Part shown: piece after piece, positions 27,074 to 35,925 of the stretch | Position numbering within the stretch: position 1 is the stretch's first letter | How the letters are laid out: every line of letters begins with the position of its first letter | NCBI GenBank assembly: GCA_016938175.1 | Contig: JAFGVE010000022.1 | Location: 1-64,000 of the forward strand | DNA length: 64,000 nucleotides | Direction of reading: 5' to 3' | Source of the DNA: Campylobacterales bacterium | GTDB lineage: Bacteria; Campylobacterota; Campylobacteria; Campylobacterales; Sulfurimonadaceae | Position numbers and translations under genes: made by a program | The notes under the pieces: generated by a model | Told to the model about the DNA's origin: nothing | Databases searched by the model: none | Seen by the model: the letters and a program-made list of their open reading frames with translations, nothing else

Positions 27074-28111
27074 TTACAAATAGAGTTTAGAGAGTATTTT
27101 TATCATACTCTCAACGGACTTAATTGATGTCGTTTCATTAACAGTATGGTACCCAATTGTAGGAAGTTGTAAAGTTGTACCTTGAATTTCACCTTTTGTT
27201 GCATGAATAATTCTTCCAAGTTCCGTTGTTCCAAGAGAACCTTTTGTACCGTTTTGCTTCATGATATTTTTTAAGTACGCATCTTTAAAATGGTATTTAA
27301 TCCCTTCTGAAATAGCTATGTTTTTAATTTTGTTTTTTAATGGAGAACGAAAGACTGCGTTTTCATCACGGTGCCGTAAAATGATGTCAAGGTTTTTAAT
27401 ATCTTCAAGTCTTTTATATGGACTAGTGTCTAAAACAAGTAATTCATTTGTACTGATGTTAAATCTTCTAAAATACTCAAGTAAAAAACGCCAACTTTTT
27501 CCTGCCTCTTCAGATGCCGTAAAAAATGCAGTACCTTGATACCCAAGTTGATACATATATATAATGATAGCAATTGAGATTACATTGTCTAGTTGTGCAG
27601 AGATTAAATCATTTTTAATAACTAGTTTATCCATAAAAGCTATAGGAGTTGAAGGAAAAAGATAGTCAAATCCTTCAACTTTAAAAATAATATTGTTACG
27701 GCGTTCACACAAAAATGCTTCTGTAATATTGCCAAGTCCAAGGTATGTTCCTGCCCACGGTTCATACGCTTGTACCTTTTCATCTACAAAGCGGGATGTA
27801 AAGTTGAGGAGCATCTGTTCAGAATTAGAATTTCCTGTAAGATCTGCTCTGTTTTTTGCGATAAAAGCGGCGTATTGAAATTCATTATGGCCTGTACAGA
27901 TAAGTCCATGTCTATCTGCGTGTGCAGAGATATAACCACTCGTAGCTTCTTTTCCTTTAGCTACTAAAACACCATCATAATACTCTACACAGATACCAAT
28001 CTCTTCAAGCTCACGTTTGACAAACATAAAGAAGGGGTGTTCAGCTCCAACTACGCTTGGAATACGAATGAGCTGTTTTAAAATATCGTAAAACTCTTCC
28101 ACTAAAGACAC
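27074..28111 (-). CDS. M42/M20-like metallopeptidase
   Basis: Zinc-dependent aminopeptidase-type protein of 345 residues, resembling the M42 glutamyl aminopeptidase group. Visible candidate ligands: His in SAHADRHG (~65), bridging Asp in SAQLDN (~175), catalytic Glu pair in TASEEAGKSW (~203), Asp in LVLDTSPY (~232), and a C-terminal His in TIGYHTVNE (~320). All positions expected of a di-zinc aminopeptidase are present. The peptide substrate is unknown. It lies divergent from metK, 12 bases from the MscS-like gene downstream. Confidence 0.8.
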   Translation of the reverse strand: MSLVEEFYDILKQLIRIPSVVGAEHPFFMFVKRELEEIGICVEYYDGVLVAKGKEATSGYISAHADRHGLICTGHNEFQYAAFIAKNRADLTGNSNSEQMLLNFTSRFVDEKVQAYEPWAGTYLGLGNITEAFLCERRNNIIFKVEGFDYLFPSTPIAFMDKLVIKNDLISAQLDNVISIAIIIYMYQLGYQGTAFFTASEEAGKSWRFLLEYFRRFNISTNELLVLDTSPYKRLEDIKNLDIILRHRDENAVFRSPLKNKIKNIAISEGIKYHFKDAYLKNIMKQNGTKGSLGTTELGRIIHATKGEIQGTTLQLPTIGYHTVNETTSIKSVESMIKILSKLYL

Positions 28112-28175
28112 TCTTTTTTGTGAAATTATATCTACATTTTTGGTTAAATGCTTTCCTAATAAATAAGTGGCTATA

Positions 28176-28231
28176 CTTCCGTCGATTTATGGATTTATTC
28201 ATACTTCAATAAAGAAAATCGATGACGGGAG
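28176..28231 (+). promoter_or_regulatory. Long imperfect hairpin covering the metK ribosome binding site
   Basis: Outer stem: CTTCCGTC (28176-28183) pairs with GACGGGAG (28224-28231), one G-T wobble. After a 3-nt bulge (28221-28223), GATTT (28184-28188) pairs with AAATC (28216-28220). An internal loop leads to TTTATT (28194-28199) pairing AATAAA (28208-28213) around an 8-nt loop. The outer stem includes the whole GGGAG Shine-Dalgarno of metK (ATG at 28238). TATACT at 28172-28177 could be a -10 box; if so, the left arm would mostly not be transcribed and the structure would be irrelevant in RNA. Confidence 0.4.
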
Positions 28232-28237
28232 ATAAAA

Positions 28238-29398
28238 ATGTCACAAAAAGAGTACATATTTACTTCAGAGTCTGTAACAGAAGGGCATCCTGATAAGATG
28301 GCTGATCAAATCAGTGATGCAATTCTGGATTATATTATTGAACACGATCCAAAGGCACGTGTTGCGTGTGAAACTTTGGTATCTAATGGTTTTTGTGTAA
28401 TTGCAGGCGAACTGAAGACTACTGCGTATGCCCCAATGCAAGAGATTGCAAGACAGGTTATTCAAGAGATAGGCTATACTGATGCTACATATGGTTTTGA
28501 CCATAGAGCTGCTGCGGTATTAAACGGTATTGGTGAGCAATCTCCAGATATAAATCAGGGTGTTGACCAAGAGAGTGGTGAAATCGGTGCGGGTGACCAA
28601 GGACTTATGTTCGGTTACGCGTGTCGTGAAACAGATGTTTTAATGCCATTACCTATTCACTTAGCACATCGCTTGACACAAAGACTTGCATTAGTACGTA
28701 AAGAGGGAATTGTTCCATATTTACGCCCTGATGGAAAGGCGCAAATTAGTGTACGTTATGTAGACGATAAGCCAGTTAAAGTTGAAACTGTGGTTATATC
28801 TACACAGCATGCTCCTGATGTTTCTCAAGAGCAAATTCACAAAGATATGATAGAAGAGGTCATTAAACAAGTAATACCTGCTGATATGATGGATGAGAAT
28901 ACACTCTTCCACATTAATCCAACAGGGAAGTTTGTTATAGGTGGACCACAAGGTGATGCTGGCCTTACTGGTCGTAAGATAATCGTTGATACTTACGGTG
29001 GAAGTTGTCCTCATGGTGGTGGGGCATTTAGTGGAAAAGATCCAACTAAAGTTGACCGTTCAGCTGCCTATGCGGCACGTTATGTTGCAAAAAATCTAGT
29101 TGCTTCTGGTGCTTGTGATAAGGCAACCATCCAAGTAGCATATGCTATTGGTGTTGTACAACCTGTTTCTATTATGGTTGATACACATGGAACAGGGAAA
29201 GTGGAAGAGTCAAAAATAGAGTCTTGTGTAAAAGAGCTTTTTGATTTAAGTCCGGCAGGCATCATTAAGTCCCTTGACCTTTTAAAACCTATTTACAGAA
29301 AAACTGCTGCATATGGGCACTTTGGACGTGAAGAAGATGGTTTTAGCTGGGAAAAAACAGACAGAGTCAGCGATATTCAAAACTATCTAGGACTTTAA
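28238..29398 (+). CDS. metK: S-adenosylmethionine synthetase
   Basis: Makes S-adenosylmethionine from methionine and ATP. The 386-residue protein shows [13 protein letters not shown] at the N-terminus, [12 protein letters not shown] (~115-126), and the P-loop-like [16 protein letters not shown] (~265-280). Length and motifs are standard. A GGGAG ribosome site lies 7 nt before the ATG and is included in a potential hairpin (28176-28231). A separate stem-loop follows the gene. Confidence 0.97.
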   Translation: MSQKEYIFTSESVTEGHPDKMADQISDAILDYIIEHDPKARVACETLVSNGFCVIAGELKTTAYAPMQEIARQVIQEIGYTDATYGFDHRAAAVLNGIGEQSPDINQGVDQESGEIGAGDQGLMFGYACRETDVLMPLPIHLAHRLTQRLALVRKEGIVPYLRPDGKAQISVRYVDDKPVKVETVVISTQHAPDVSQEQIHKDMIEEVIKQVIPADMMDENTLFHINPTGKFVIGGPQGDAGLTGRKIIVDTYGGSCPHGGGAFSGKDPTKVDRSAAYAARYVAKNLVASGACDKATIQVAYAIGVVQPVSIMVDTHGTGKVEESKIESCVKELFDLSPAGIIKSLDLLKPIYRKTAAYGHFGREEDGFSWEKTDRVSDIQNYLGL

Positions 29399-29404
29399 GC
29401 TTTA

Positions 29405-29412
29405 CCCCCCCC
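29405..29412 (+). repeat. Run of eight C residues downstream of metK
   Basis: Homopolymeric C8 in otherwise AT-rich DNA, 6 bases after the metK stop and 157 before the ferredoxin gene. Such tracts can slip during replication. Confidence 0.8.
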
Positions 29413-29423
29413 TCATAAAACGA

Positions 29424-29453
29424 TATTAATGGTGGCGAAAGTTACCATTAATA
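29424..29453 (+). terminator. metK terminator-like stem-loop with GAAA tetraloop
   Basis: TATTAATGGTGGC pairs with GTTACCATTAATA (13 bp with two G-T wobbles) around a GAAA tetraloop; a short T5 run starts six bases later (29459-29463). Probable metK terminator of moderate strength. Confidence 0.55.
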
Positions 29454-29568
29454 CGGTATTTTTCAAATGTGTTACCATTTTGTAAATTTTAAATTCTCAA
29501 CTTGGATTTTAGCTACATTTAAAAATCTTCATTGTATAGTTACCAAATTACAAAATTAGGAGAAAATA

Positions 29569-29853
29569 ATGGCAGTAATAATTAACGATACTTGTATCAA
29601 CTGTGGTGCATGTATAGACGAATGTCCAGTAGAGGCTATCGTAGACGAAGATGATAATCCAGAGGGAGAAGACATCTATTACGTATACGGTGACAAATGT
29701 GTAGAGTGTGTTGGACATCACGATGAGCCAGCTTGTGCTACTGCATGTCCTACTGAAGGTTGTATTACTTGGGATGCTATCGGAGATAGTCCATCTCACC
29801 GTGATGACATCACAGATGAGCAACGTTCAAACAAAGAGCCTGTTGTAGAATAG
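29569..29853 (+). CDS. 2[4Fe-4S] ferredoxin, Alvin type
   Basis: Small electron carrier of 94 residues. The first cluster motif is CINCGACIDECP (residues ~8-19), and the second is CVECVGHHDEPACATACP, with a 7-8-residue insertion between the second and third Cys and an additional downstream Cys (TEGC). This spacing and the C-terminal extension are typical of Allochromatium-type low-potential ferredoxins found in many proteobacteria and Campylobacterota, including donors to pyruvate/2-oxoglutarate oxidoreductases in the reverse TCA cycle. A good AGGAG site precedes the ATG. It stands alone between two hairpins, probably monocistronic. Confidence 0.93.
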   Translation: MAVIINDTCINCGACIDECPVEAIVDEDDNPEGEDIYYVYGDKCVECVGHHDEPACATACPTEGCITWDAIGDSPSHRDDITDEQRSNKEPVVE

Positions 29854-29860
29854 TCTCTTT

Positions 29861-29884
29861 TTAGAGCATCTTTTGATGCTCTAA
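29861..29884 (+). terminator. Ferredoxin terminator hairpin
   Basis: TTAGAGCATC pairs perfectly with GATGCTCTAA around a TTTT loop (10 bp). The following sequence is pyrimidine-rich (CCTCTTCTTTT) rather than a pure T-run. Confidence 0.6.
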
Positions 29885-29964
29885 TCCTCTTCTTTTAATT
29901 TCTTCAAAAATTCTTTTTAAAATCACTTTTTTTCTTTTTAAACAAAAAAATATCTTTTTTTTGG

Positions 29965-29970
29965 TATGAT
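29965..29970 (+). promoter_or_regulatory. -10 box (TATGAT) upstream of ndk
   Basis: GGTATGAT lies 34 nt before the ndk ATG, preceded by periodic A/T tracts (runs of T and A), the Campylobacterota housekeeping promoter pattern lacking a -35. Confidence 0.55.
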
Positions 29971-30004
29971 TCCACTCTAATTTTATATTTTCAGAGGAGA
30001 TTTG

Positions 30005-30418
30005 ATGGAACGTACACTATCAATAATTAAACCAGATGCAGTTGCTAAGGGTGTAATCGGCAAAATTTTAGACAGATTTGAAAGCAATGGTCTTAAAATA
30101 GCTGCTACTAAAAAGCTTCAACTTTCACGTGCGGATGCTGAAGCATTCTATGCAATCCATGCAGAACGTCCTTTCTTTAACGACTTGGTTGACTTTATGA
30201 TTAGTGGTCCAGTTGTTGTATCAGTACTTGAGGGTGAAAACGCAATGCAAGTTAACCGTGATCTTATGGGTGCTACTAACCCTAAAGAGGCTGAACCAGG
30301 AACAATCCGTGCAGATTTCGCTGAAAATATAGATGCAAATGCAGTTCACGGAAGTGACTCAGTTGAGAATGCAGCAAATGAAATTGCATTTTTCTTTTCA
30401 GAAAGAGAAATTTCATAA
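30005..30418 (+). CDS. ndk: Nucleoside diphosphate kinase
   Basis: Transfers phosphate from ATP to other nucleoside diphosphates. The 137-residue protein begins [13 protein letters not shown]; the ATG at 30005 is right because AGAGGAG precedes it and the family begins at this point. The catalytic histidine is in NAVHGSDS (~residue 116), and RPFFNDL and [15 protein letters not shown] are conserved. Followed after nine bases by the YceD-like gene, so it may start the lipid/ribosome operon. Confidence 0.97.
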   Translation: MERTLSIIKPDAVAKGVIGKILDRFESNGLKIAATKKLQLSRADAEAFYAIHAERPFFNDLVDFMISGPVVVSVLEGENAMQVNRDLMGATNPKEAEPGTIRADFAENIDANAVHGSDSVENAANEIAFFFSEREIS

Positions 30419-30427
30419 TTTAACTTT

Positions 30428-30790
30428 ATGAAGTTTGCTCTACGAAAAGTAACAAAAACACCATTAGACTTCGAACTACAATCTGGGGCAATAACTTTTA
30501 AAGGTTATTTAGAGTATGATTCAGGCAAATTGATTTTGCTTAAGGCTCATATGCAGGGTTATATAGAGAAGCCTTGTGATATTTGTGCAGAGGATTTTCA
30601 GCTTGCAGTTGATGAAGAAATAGAGTTTTTTATTTCGGATGGACTGTATGATGGAGATAATGACGTCGAATTTGATGTTGTTGAATCTTTTGACGGCAAT
30701 GCAGATATGGATGAGATTTTAAACTCAGAAATTGAGCTTATTAAAAGTGACTATCATACATGTGATAGTTGCAGAAGTAAAGAAGATTAA
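30428..30790 (+). CDS. YceD/DUF177-type 23S rRNA accumulation protein
   Basis: Protein of 120 residues of the DUF177/YceD family, which is linked to 23S rRNA accumulation and is almost always found next to rpmF, as here. The conserved C-x-x-C (PCDICAEDF, ~residues 54-62) and the acidic EEIEFFISDG segment are visible; a second pair (HTCDSC) lies near the C-terminus, so the two could bind a metal. Starts nine bases after ndk; rpmF begins ~50 bases downstream. Confidence 0.85.
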   Translation: MKFALRKVTKTPLDFELQSGAITFKGYLEYDSGKLILLKAHMQGYIEKPCDICAEDFQLAVDEEIEFFISDGLYDGDNDVEFDVVESFDGNADMDEILNSEIELIKSDYHTCDSCRSKED

Positions 30791-30842
30791 ATAAAACAGA
30801 CTTATTATAGTTTGAATAAAATATACAGAAAGGAATAGTAAC

Positions 30843-30992
30843 ATGGCAGTACCTAAGAGAAGAGTGTCTCACTCACGTTCAGCAAAAAGAAGAACACACT
30901 ACAAAATCACTTTAGCTAAACCAGTTAAATGTGAAGATGGAACATATAAATTACCTCACCACATTAACCCAACTACTGGTGAGTATAAATAG
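30843..30992 (+). CDS. rpmF: 50S ribosomal protein L32
   Basis: Structural protein of the large subunit, 49 residues, read directly from the sequence because it is short. Starts [20 protein letters not shown], the family signature; ends GEYK. Only one Cys (VKC) is present, so the four-cysteine zinc site of some L32 forms is absent (C-minus type). GAAAGGAATAG is the ribosome site. plsX follows after three bases, the classic yceD-rpmF-plsX-fabH order. Confidence 0.95.
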   Translation: MAVPKRRVSHSRSAKRRTHYKITLAKPVKCEDGTYKLPHHINPTTGEYK

Positions 30993-30995
30993 TCA

Positions 30996-31994
30996 ATGGT
31001 AAAAATAGCTGTTGATGCTATGGGCGGGGACTTTGGTCCTGAGCCTATTGTTAAGGGTTGTCTCCAAGCACTTAAGAAAAAATCATTTGAACCAATACTG
31101 GTAGGGAAAAAATCAGAAATTTTACCTCTGTTACCAAAACGTTATAGAGATAAGATTTCTATAGTTGAGAGCGATGACGTAATCTCAATGAGTGACGCGG
31201 CAACTGATGCAGTGAAACGTAAAGAGAGTAGTATTTACAAAGCTATTGACTTAGTAAAAGAGGGAGAGGCACATGGTGTTGTCTCTGCTGGACACAGTGG
31301 AGCAACTATGACGCTTGCAACACTGAGACTTGGCCGTTTAAAGGGTGTTTCCCGTCCTGCACTTGTCACACTCATGCCAACAAAAACAGGAAGACGTTCT
31401 GTTGTACTTGATGTTGGTGCAAATGTTGATTCAAAGCCTGAGCACCTTATGGAATTTGCTGTTATGGGTGGCTGTTATGCGGAGGATGTTCTTAAAATTG
31501 AAGAACCTTCTATAGGTTTATTAGCGAATGGTGAAGAGGACTCTAAAGGGAATGATGTTACTAAGGCAGCCTTTAAACTTTTAAAAGGTTATAAAGGCTT
31601 TAAAGGTAATGTGGAAGGTGGAGATATTTTTAACGGTACTTGTGATGTTATCACATGTGATGGCTTCATAGGAAATCTTGTACTGAAAACAAGTGAAGGT
31701 GTTGCATCTACAATCAGTGGACTTATTAAAGACTATATTAGAAAATCTCCTGTTGCAATTACGGGTGCTTTACTGATGAGAAAAGTTTTTAAATTACTCA
31801 AAAAAGAGATTGACTATGCAGAGATAGGTGGTGCACCACTTATTGGAATTAAAGGGTGTGCTATTGTAAGCCATGGCAAATCCAATGCCAAAGCAATTGA
31901 AAATGCTATTTATCAAGCTATTGCCTATGTAGATACAGGTGTAAACTCACATATTATCTCAAGATTAGAAGCTTTAAAAGAGAAGGAATCTTAA
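30996..31994 (+). CDS. plsX: Phosphate acyltransferase PlsX
   Basis: Peripheral membrane enzyme converting acyl-ACP to acyl-phosphate for phospholipid synthesis. The 332-residue sequence begins [15 protein letters not shown] and contains [12 protein letters not shown] and the [13 protein letters not shown] stretch, all typical of PlsX. Its TAA overlaps the fabH ATG by one base, so the pair is translationally coupled. Confidence 0.96.
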   Translation: MVKIAVDAMGGDFGPEPIVKGCLQALKKKSFEPILVGKKSEILPLLPKRYRDKISIVESDDVISMSDAATDAVKRKESSIYKAIDLVKEGEAHGVVSAGHSGATMTLATLRLGRLKGVSRPALVTLMPTKTGRRSVVLDVGANVDSKPEHLMEFAVMGGCYAEDVLKIEEPSIGLLANGEEDSKGNDVTKAAFKLLKGYKGFKGNVEGGDIFNGTCDVITCDGFIGNLVLKTSEGVASTISGLIKDYIRKSPVAITGALLMRKVFKLLKKEIDYAEIGGAPLIGIKGCAIVSHGKSNAKAIENAIYQAIAYVDTGVNSHIISRLEALKEKES

Positions 31995-32992
31995 TGGCAT
32001 ATGCAGCATTTCGTTCTATTGGTGCTTATGCTCCAAAAAAAATCCTCACAAACGATGACTTGGCAAAGATGGTTGATACATCTGACGAGTGGATTACAAA
32101 ACGTACAGGGATTAAAGAACGTCATATTGCTGCTGAAAATGAGACTACGAGTGATATGGGGGTCGCAGCCGCAAAACTTGCTATAGAGCGTAGTGGCATT
32201 AATGTAACTGAAATAGATATGCTCATTTGTGCAACAATTTCTCCTGATTATTTTTGTATGCCATCAACAGCCACTATAATTGCCAATAAACTTGGACTTC
32301 CTGGTGTCACTGCTTTTGACATATCTGCAGCATGTACAGGTTTTGTTTACATACTCTCAATCGCAAAAGCTTTTATCGAGTCTGGGATGAAAAAAAATAT
32401 TCTTATCGTTGGAGCTGAAAGACTTTCAGCTATTACTGACTATAGTGATCGTGGGACATGTATATTATTTGGAGATGGTGCAGGAGCTGCGCTTATATCG
32501 GCAACTGACAATAAAGAAGAAGCGATTATAGATGTGCATACAGGTGCAGATGGCACATATGCTGATTTGCTTATGACACCAAATGGTGGAACAGGCTCTC
32601 CTCATGATGCTTTAGAGGGTGAAGCTAATGCTTGCTTCATGCAGATGAAAGGTAATGAAACTTTCAAAGTAGCTGTACGTACACTCACAAAAGATGTTGT
32701 TGATATTTTGGCTGATAATGATATCGCTGCTGAACATGTGCAACATTTTATTCCACACCAAGCAAATTATAGAATTATAAAAGCTGTCGGGGATGCTCTG
32801 AATATGAAAGATGAGCAAGTTGTACTGACAGTCGGAAAGTATGGAAATACATCCGGTGCTTCTATTCCAATGGCAATGAATGACGTTTATGAAAGTGGAA
32901 AGTTACAAGCAGGTGATTTGATGCTACTTGATGCTTTTGGTGGGGGACTAACTTGGGGTTCAGCATTAGTCCCTTTTTCACCATTAAAATAA
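31994..32992 (+). CDS. fabH: 3-oxoacyl-ACP synthase III
   Basis: Starts fatty acid synthesis by condensing acetyl-CoA with malonyl-ACP. The 332-residue protein has the catalytic triad: Cys in DISAACTGF (~residue 113), His in FIPHQAN (~250), Asn in [10 protein letters not shown] (~280). WITKRTGI near the N-terminus is also conserved. Last gene of the operon; a hairpin follows at 33019. Confidence 0.97.
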   Translation: MAYAAFRSIGAYAPKKILTNDDLAKMVDTSDEWITKRTGIKERHIAAENETTSDMGVAAAKLAIERSGINVTEIDMLICATISPDYFCMPSTATIIANKLGLPGVTAFDISAACTGFVYILSIAKAFIESGMKKNILIVGAERLSAITDYSDRGTCILFGDGAGAALISATDNKEEAIIDVHTGADGTYADLLMTPNGGTGSPHDALEGEANACFMQMKGNETFKVAVRTLTKDVVDILADNDIAAEHVQHFIPHQANYRIIKAVGDALNMKDEQVVLTVGKYGNTSGASIPMAMNDVYESGKLQAGDLMLLDAFGGGLTWGSALVPFSPLK

Positions 32993-33018
32993 TTTTTCAA
33001 AATTAAAATAACACTTTT

Positions 33019-33038
33019 GTCCAACTACTGCGTTGGAC
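33019..33038 (+). terminator. fabH downstream hairpin
   Basis: GTCCAAC pairs with GTTGGAC around a 6-nt loop (TACTGC), followed by the weakly T-rich TTTAATTGTCTTT. Lies between convergent genes. Confidence 0.5.
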
Positions 33039-33145
33039 TTTAATTGTCTTTAGTTACATACAAAAGTATGCTCCTCAATAAAATGAAAATCCGCCTTGAA
33101 CTTGAACAAAATTGAGATTTTTAATTATGAAAAAGAGCTCTTTAT

Positions 33146-35482
33146 TTAACTTAAATACTCCTCTATCTTCACTTCATCTATCTGTGCTTCATCAAGATAA
33201 AGTTTTCCATATTCCAAATAGATTCCCTCTTCTAAAAAGAGTCTAAATATATCAGCATCAATGTGTTTATCTTTGACCATATAACTCATAATTTTAAGAG
33301 ACTCTGAAAGAGTTTTTGCTTTTTTATATGGTCTATCAGATGCTGTTAGCGCTTCAAATATATCGCATAGAGCCATAATACGTGCTGGAACTGAAAGCTC
33401 TTTTTCCGAGAGCTTTCTTGGATAGCCTGTACCAATGAGAGTCTCATGGTGTGTACCTGCATACTCTGGAATCTTACGTAAGTGTTCTGGAAATGGAATT
33501 GATTCGAGCATTTTGATAGTCATAATAATATGTTCGTTTATCTTGTAGCGCTCTTCAGGTGTGAGTGTACCACGTTCTATACTTAAGTTATAAAGTTCTC
33601 CCTGATTGTATTGATACTCTGGAACATCAAGTAAGAAACCACTCTCTTCATAAGAAGTAAAGTCAAAACTTTCTCTTAGTATTATATGCTCAGATTTGTC
33701 CGCAAGAAGTAGTTCTGAAGTTGGTAATGGTTGATGCTTCTCTCTACTCTTACGTAAGTGCTCATCAGGACCAAGTCCTAATGTGTCATCAAAGTAGCGT
33801 AACCATTCTCTATTGGCAATTTTTTCTAAATACTCTTTATCTTCATCTGAAAAGTATTCTCCACCCACATTACATTGTGCTACAAAAGCAAACTCTTCTT
33901 GAAGTTTTTGGTGTTTATTTTGTAGTTTTTTTGCTGCACTTTTTTTATCATGTCCATCGAGAAGTTCTTTGAGATACTCAATTTGAGCATCTCTGTGAAG
34001 TACTTCAAAGCGGGTGCGGACTTCATGAATTCTATTGTATATTGTCTCAAGTTTTGTGGATTTATCTACGACGTATTCTGGTGTGGTAACTTTTCCACAA
34101 TCGTGTAGCCATGCTCCAAGTTCAAATTCTCTGAGTGCATCTTTATCATTTAAAGAGAACTCTTGAAATATACCACTTTGTGATTTGTTTGCACTTTTTA
34201 AAAGCATTAAAGCCAACTCTGGAACACGTTTACAGTGTCCTGCTGTATAGGGTGATTTTGCATCAATTGCATCTGCTATAAGTTTGACAATTGCATCAAG
34301 CATCTTCTCTTGTGACTCTTGATAAGTACTAATACTCTGTGACATAGAGACCATCGAGTTGGAGAGTTCTATGAACTCTATAATATCTGTTTTAATAGGG
34401 GTAACGTCTGTAAAGACTCTTTTCTTAATTAATTCGTTTTGCTCTATTAACTCTTTAATAGGCTTAATGATAATTGTAGTTGCATAGATAATAATTGGTA
34501 GTGAAATAAGAAGTAAAATAGCAGCAATTAAGAGTGCATAAAGTAAGTTCATTCTATAAGGCTCTAAAAGTCTGTCTTTATCCATAGTAATAGCTAGATA
34601 TATATCTTGCAGCAGAGGTTTGTTAATGGCAAAATAGTCTCCATCACTACTCGAGTAGCTGATTGTTTCATGGTTATTTTGTAGTAGCGCTTTTGTGAGT
34701 AATGGATTAATCTGTTTTTGATTTGGGTTTGAAGAGGCAATAATCTGAGCTTCTTTATTAAAAAGAAAGATTTCTGAGTTTTCCTCAAAACGTTGTAGTG
34801 CCAAATAGTTGTTAAAACGTTCCAGCCTATAGTCTATAGCAAATACGCCACTTGCATTTGGTAGTTTAATAGAGTAGCTTGTACCAGCCTGTTGCAAGTT
34901 ACTAAAGATATAGGGACCAGTTATGACAACATTACTGCTTTTGTAAGCACTTTTATACCAAGGACGTTCCAGAGGATTATATGGTTTGTGCTCAAGGCGT
35001 TCAGAGAGTAGGATTAACTCTTTACTTAGATAGAAATAATAGAGTTCATTTTCTATGTGTACAAGTATCATCCAGTGACTTTGTGATGGAGCTGAAAATA
35101 TCTGACCTAAGGTTTTGGATTCATTGAGGTTAACAACTTCATAAAAGGAGCCATCTTCATGTGCAAAGTAGGTTGCATAAATACTTGGATTACTTGTCAT
35201 TATATGAGTGAGAATTGTAAGTGCAGGGTGATTATAGTCTATATGTATTTTTTCTAAAAGAGAAGTGTTTTCACTATTGCTTTGAAGTATTTGTACAATT
35301 TCACTATTTTGAGAGCTGATTTTATCTGTAATATTTTTACTGATTATTTCAAAGGTTTTCTCTGTTGCACTTTTTGCAAGCTTTTGTGAGAAGTAGTACT
35401 GTGAACTTAGAAGAGAGACGGAGACAAGACCAATGAGTAGTAAAAATATTGTTAAAATATTTGTACGAATGGTATGTCTCAT
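33146..35482 (-). CDS. Membrane HD-GYP phosphodiesterase with periplasmic Cache sensor and large insertion
   Basis: Signalling protein of 778 residues. Layout: membrane helix ~9-28; periplasmic dCache-like sensor (~30-305; RPWYKSAY and GPYIFSN are typical of Cache domains); second membrane helix ~312-335; a short HAMP-like linker; then an HD-GYP domain. The HD motif HDCGK is near residue 458, but the matching HHETLIGTGYP lies near 676. The usual gap is 50-65 residues, so ~150 extra residues are inserted (KKSAAKKLQNK, GLGPDEHLRKS). Both catalytic motifs are intact, so c-di-GMP hydrolysis in response to an external ligand is likely. Ends before a HIT-like gene in the same direction. Confidence 0.9.
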   Translation of the reverse strand: MRHTIRTNILTIFLLLIGLVSVSLLSSQYYFSQKLAKSATEKTFEIISKNITDKISSQNSEIVQILQSNSENTSLLEKIHIDYNHPALTILTHIMTSNPSIYATYFAHEDGSFYEVVNLNESKTLGQIFSAPSQSHWMILVHIENELYYFYLSKELILLSERLEHKPYNPLERPWYKSAYKSSNVVITGPYIFSNLQQAGTSYSIKLPNASGVFAIDYRLERFNNYLALQRFEENSEIFLFNKEAQIIASSNPNQKQINPLLTKALLQNNHETISYSSSDGDYFAINKPLLQDIYLAITMDKDRLLEPYRMNLLYALLIAAILLLISLPIIIYATTIIIKPIKELIEQNELIKKRVFTDVTPIKTDIIEFIELSNSMVSMSQSISTYQESQEKMLDAIVKLIADAIDAKSPYTAGHCKRVPELALMLLKSANKSQSGIFQEFSLNDKDALREFELGAWLHDCGKVTTPEYVVDKSTKLETIYNRIHEVRTRFEVLHRDAQIEYLKELLDGHDKKSAAKKLQNKHQKLQEEFAFVAQCNVGGEYFSDEDKEYLEKIANREWLRYFDDTLGLGPDEHLRKSREKHQPLPTSELLLADKSEHIILRESFDFTSYEESGFLLDVPEYQYNQGELYNLSIERGTLTPEERYKINEHIIMTIKMLESIPFPEHLRKIPEYAGTHHETLIGTGYPRKLSEKELSVPARIMALCDIFEALTASDRPYKKAKTLSESLKIMSYMVKDKHIDADIFRLFLEEGIYLEYGKLYLDEAQIDEVKIEEYLS

Positions 35483-35493
35483 AGATTTTGCTC

Positions 35494-35883
35494 CTAGGTA
35501 TCTGTATAGGTTTTTGTCAGACGATGAAAGAGTTGTTTGAAAAAGCGTTCTTCATTTGGAAGTGAGAGTTTTGCATCTCTTTGTTTTTCTCCCCATATAG
35601 GATTTGGAAAGTAACTATCAGCTTCAAAACGTGCCATAACATGAATGTGTACACGGGGGAGCATATTGGCAAAGGACGCCATGTTTATTTTTGTAGGTTT
35701 GTAGTAATTTTTCATCTCAAACTCTACAAGGTCATAAACATCCCAAAGCTTTTTACGTAACTCTTTTGGTACATCACCAAGTTCTTTGTAGGGTTCTTTT
35801 GTAAATATTTTAAGCCATGGAATCTCGCTTGGCTCTTTTTCTATGTAAATATCTTGATCTTCGTAGATAATGAGGTGTTGCAT
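35494..35883 (-). CDS. HIT-like protein
   Basis: Small protein of 129 residues resembling the histidine-triad nucleotide hydrolase/transferase family. The motif is RVHIHVMARF (~residue 80): two of the three histidines of the HxHxHxx motif are present and the third is Met, a change seen in some family branches. The preceding INMASFANMLPR fits the usual N-x-G-x-x-x-x-Q/P region. Substrate unknown. Eleven bases separate it from the downstream HD-GYP gene. A -10 box and short self-complementary leader precede it. Confidence 0.75.
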   Translation of the reverse strand: MQHLIIYEDQDIYIEKEPSEIPWLKIFTKEPYKELGDVPKELRKKLWDVYDLVEFEMKNYYKPTKINMASFANMLPRVHIHVMARFEADSYFPNPIWGEKQRDAKLSLPNEERFFKQLFHRLTKTYTDT

Positions 35884-35887
35884 AACT

Positions 35888-35902
35888 ACTCCTTAATGGA
35901 GT
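35888..35902 (-). promoter_or_regulatory. Small hairpin enclosing the HIT-like gene Shine-Dalgarno
   Basis: On the minus strand ACTCC ATTAA GGAGT forms a 5-bp stem with 5-nt loop; GGAG is the ribosome site of the gene starting at 35883. Short and weak. Confidence 0.3.
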
Positions 35903-35903
35903 A

Positions 35904-35909
35904 ATTATA
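35904..35909 (-). promoter_or_regulatory. -10 box (TATAAT) for the HIT-like gene
   Basis: GCTATAAT on the minus strand, 20 nt before the ATG at 35883. Confidence 0.5.
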
Positions 35910-35925
35910 GCTAAGTTTTTAAGAG

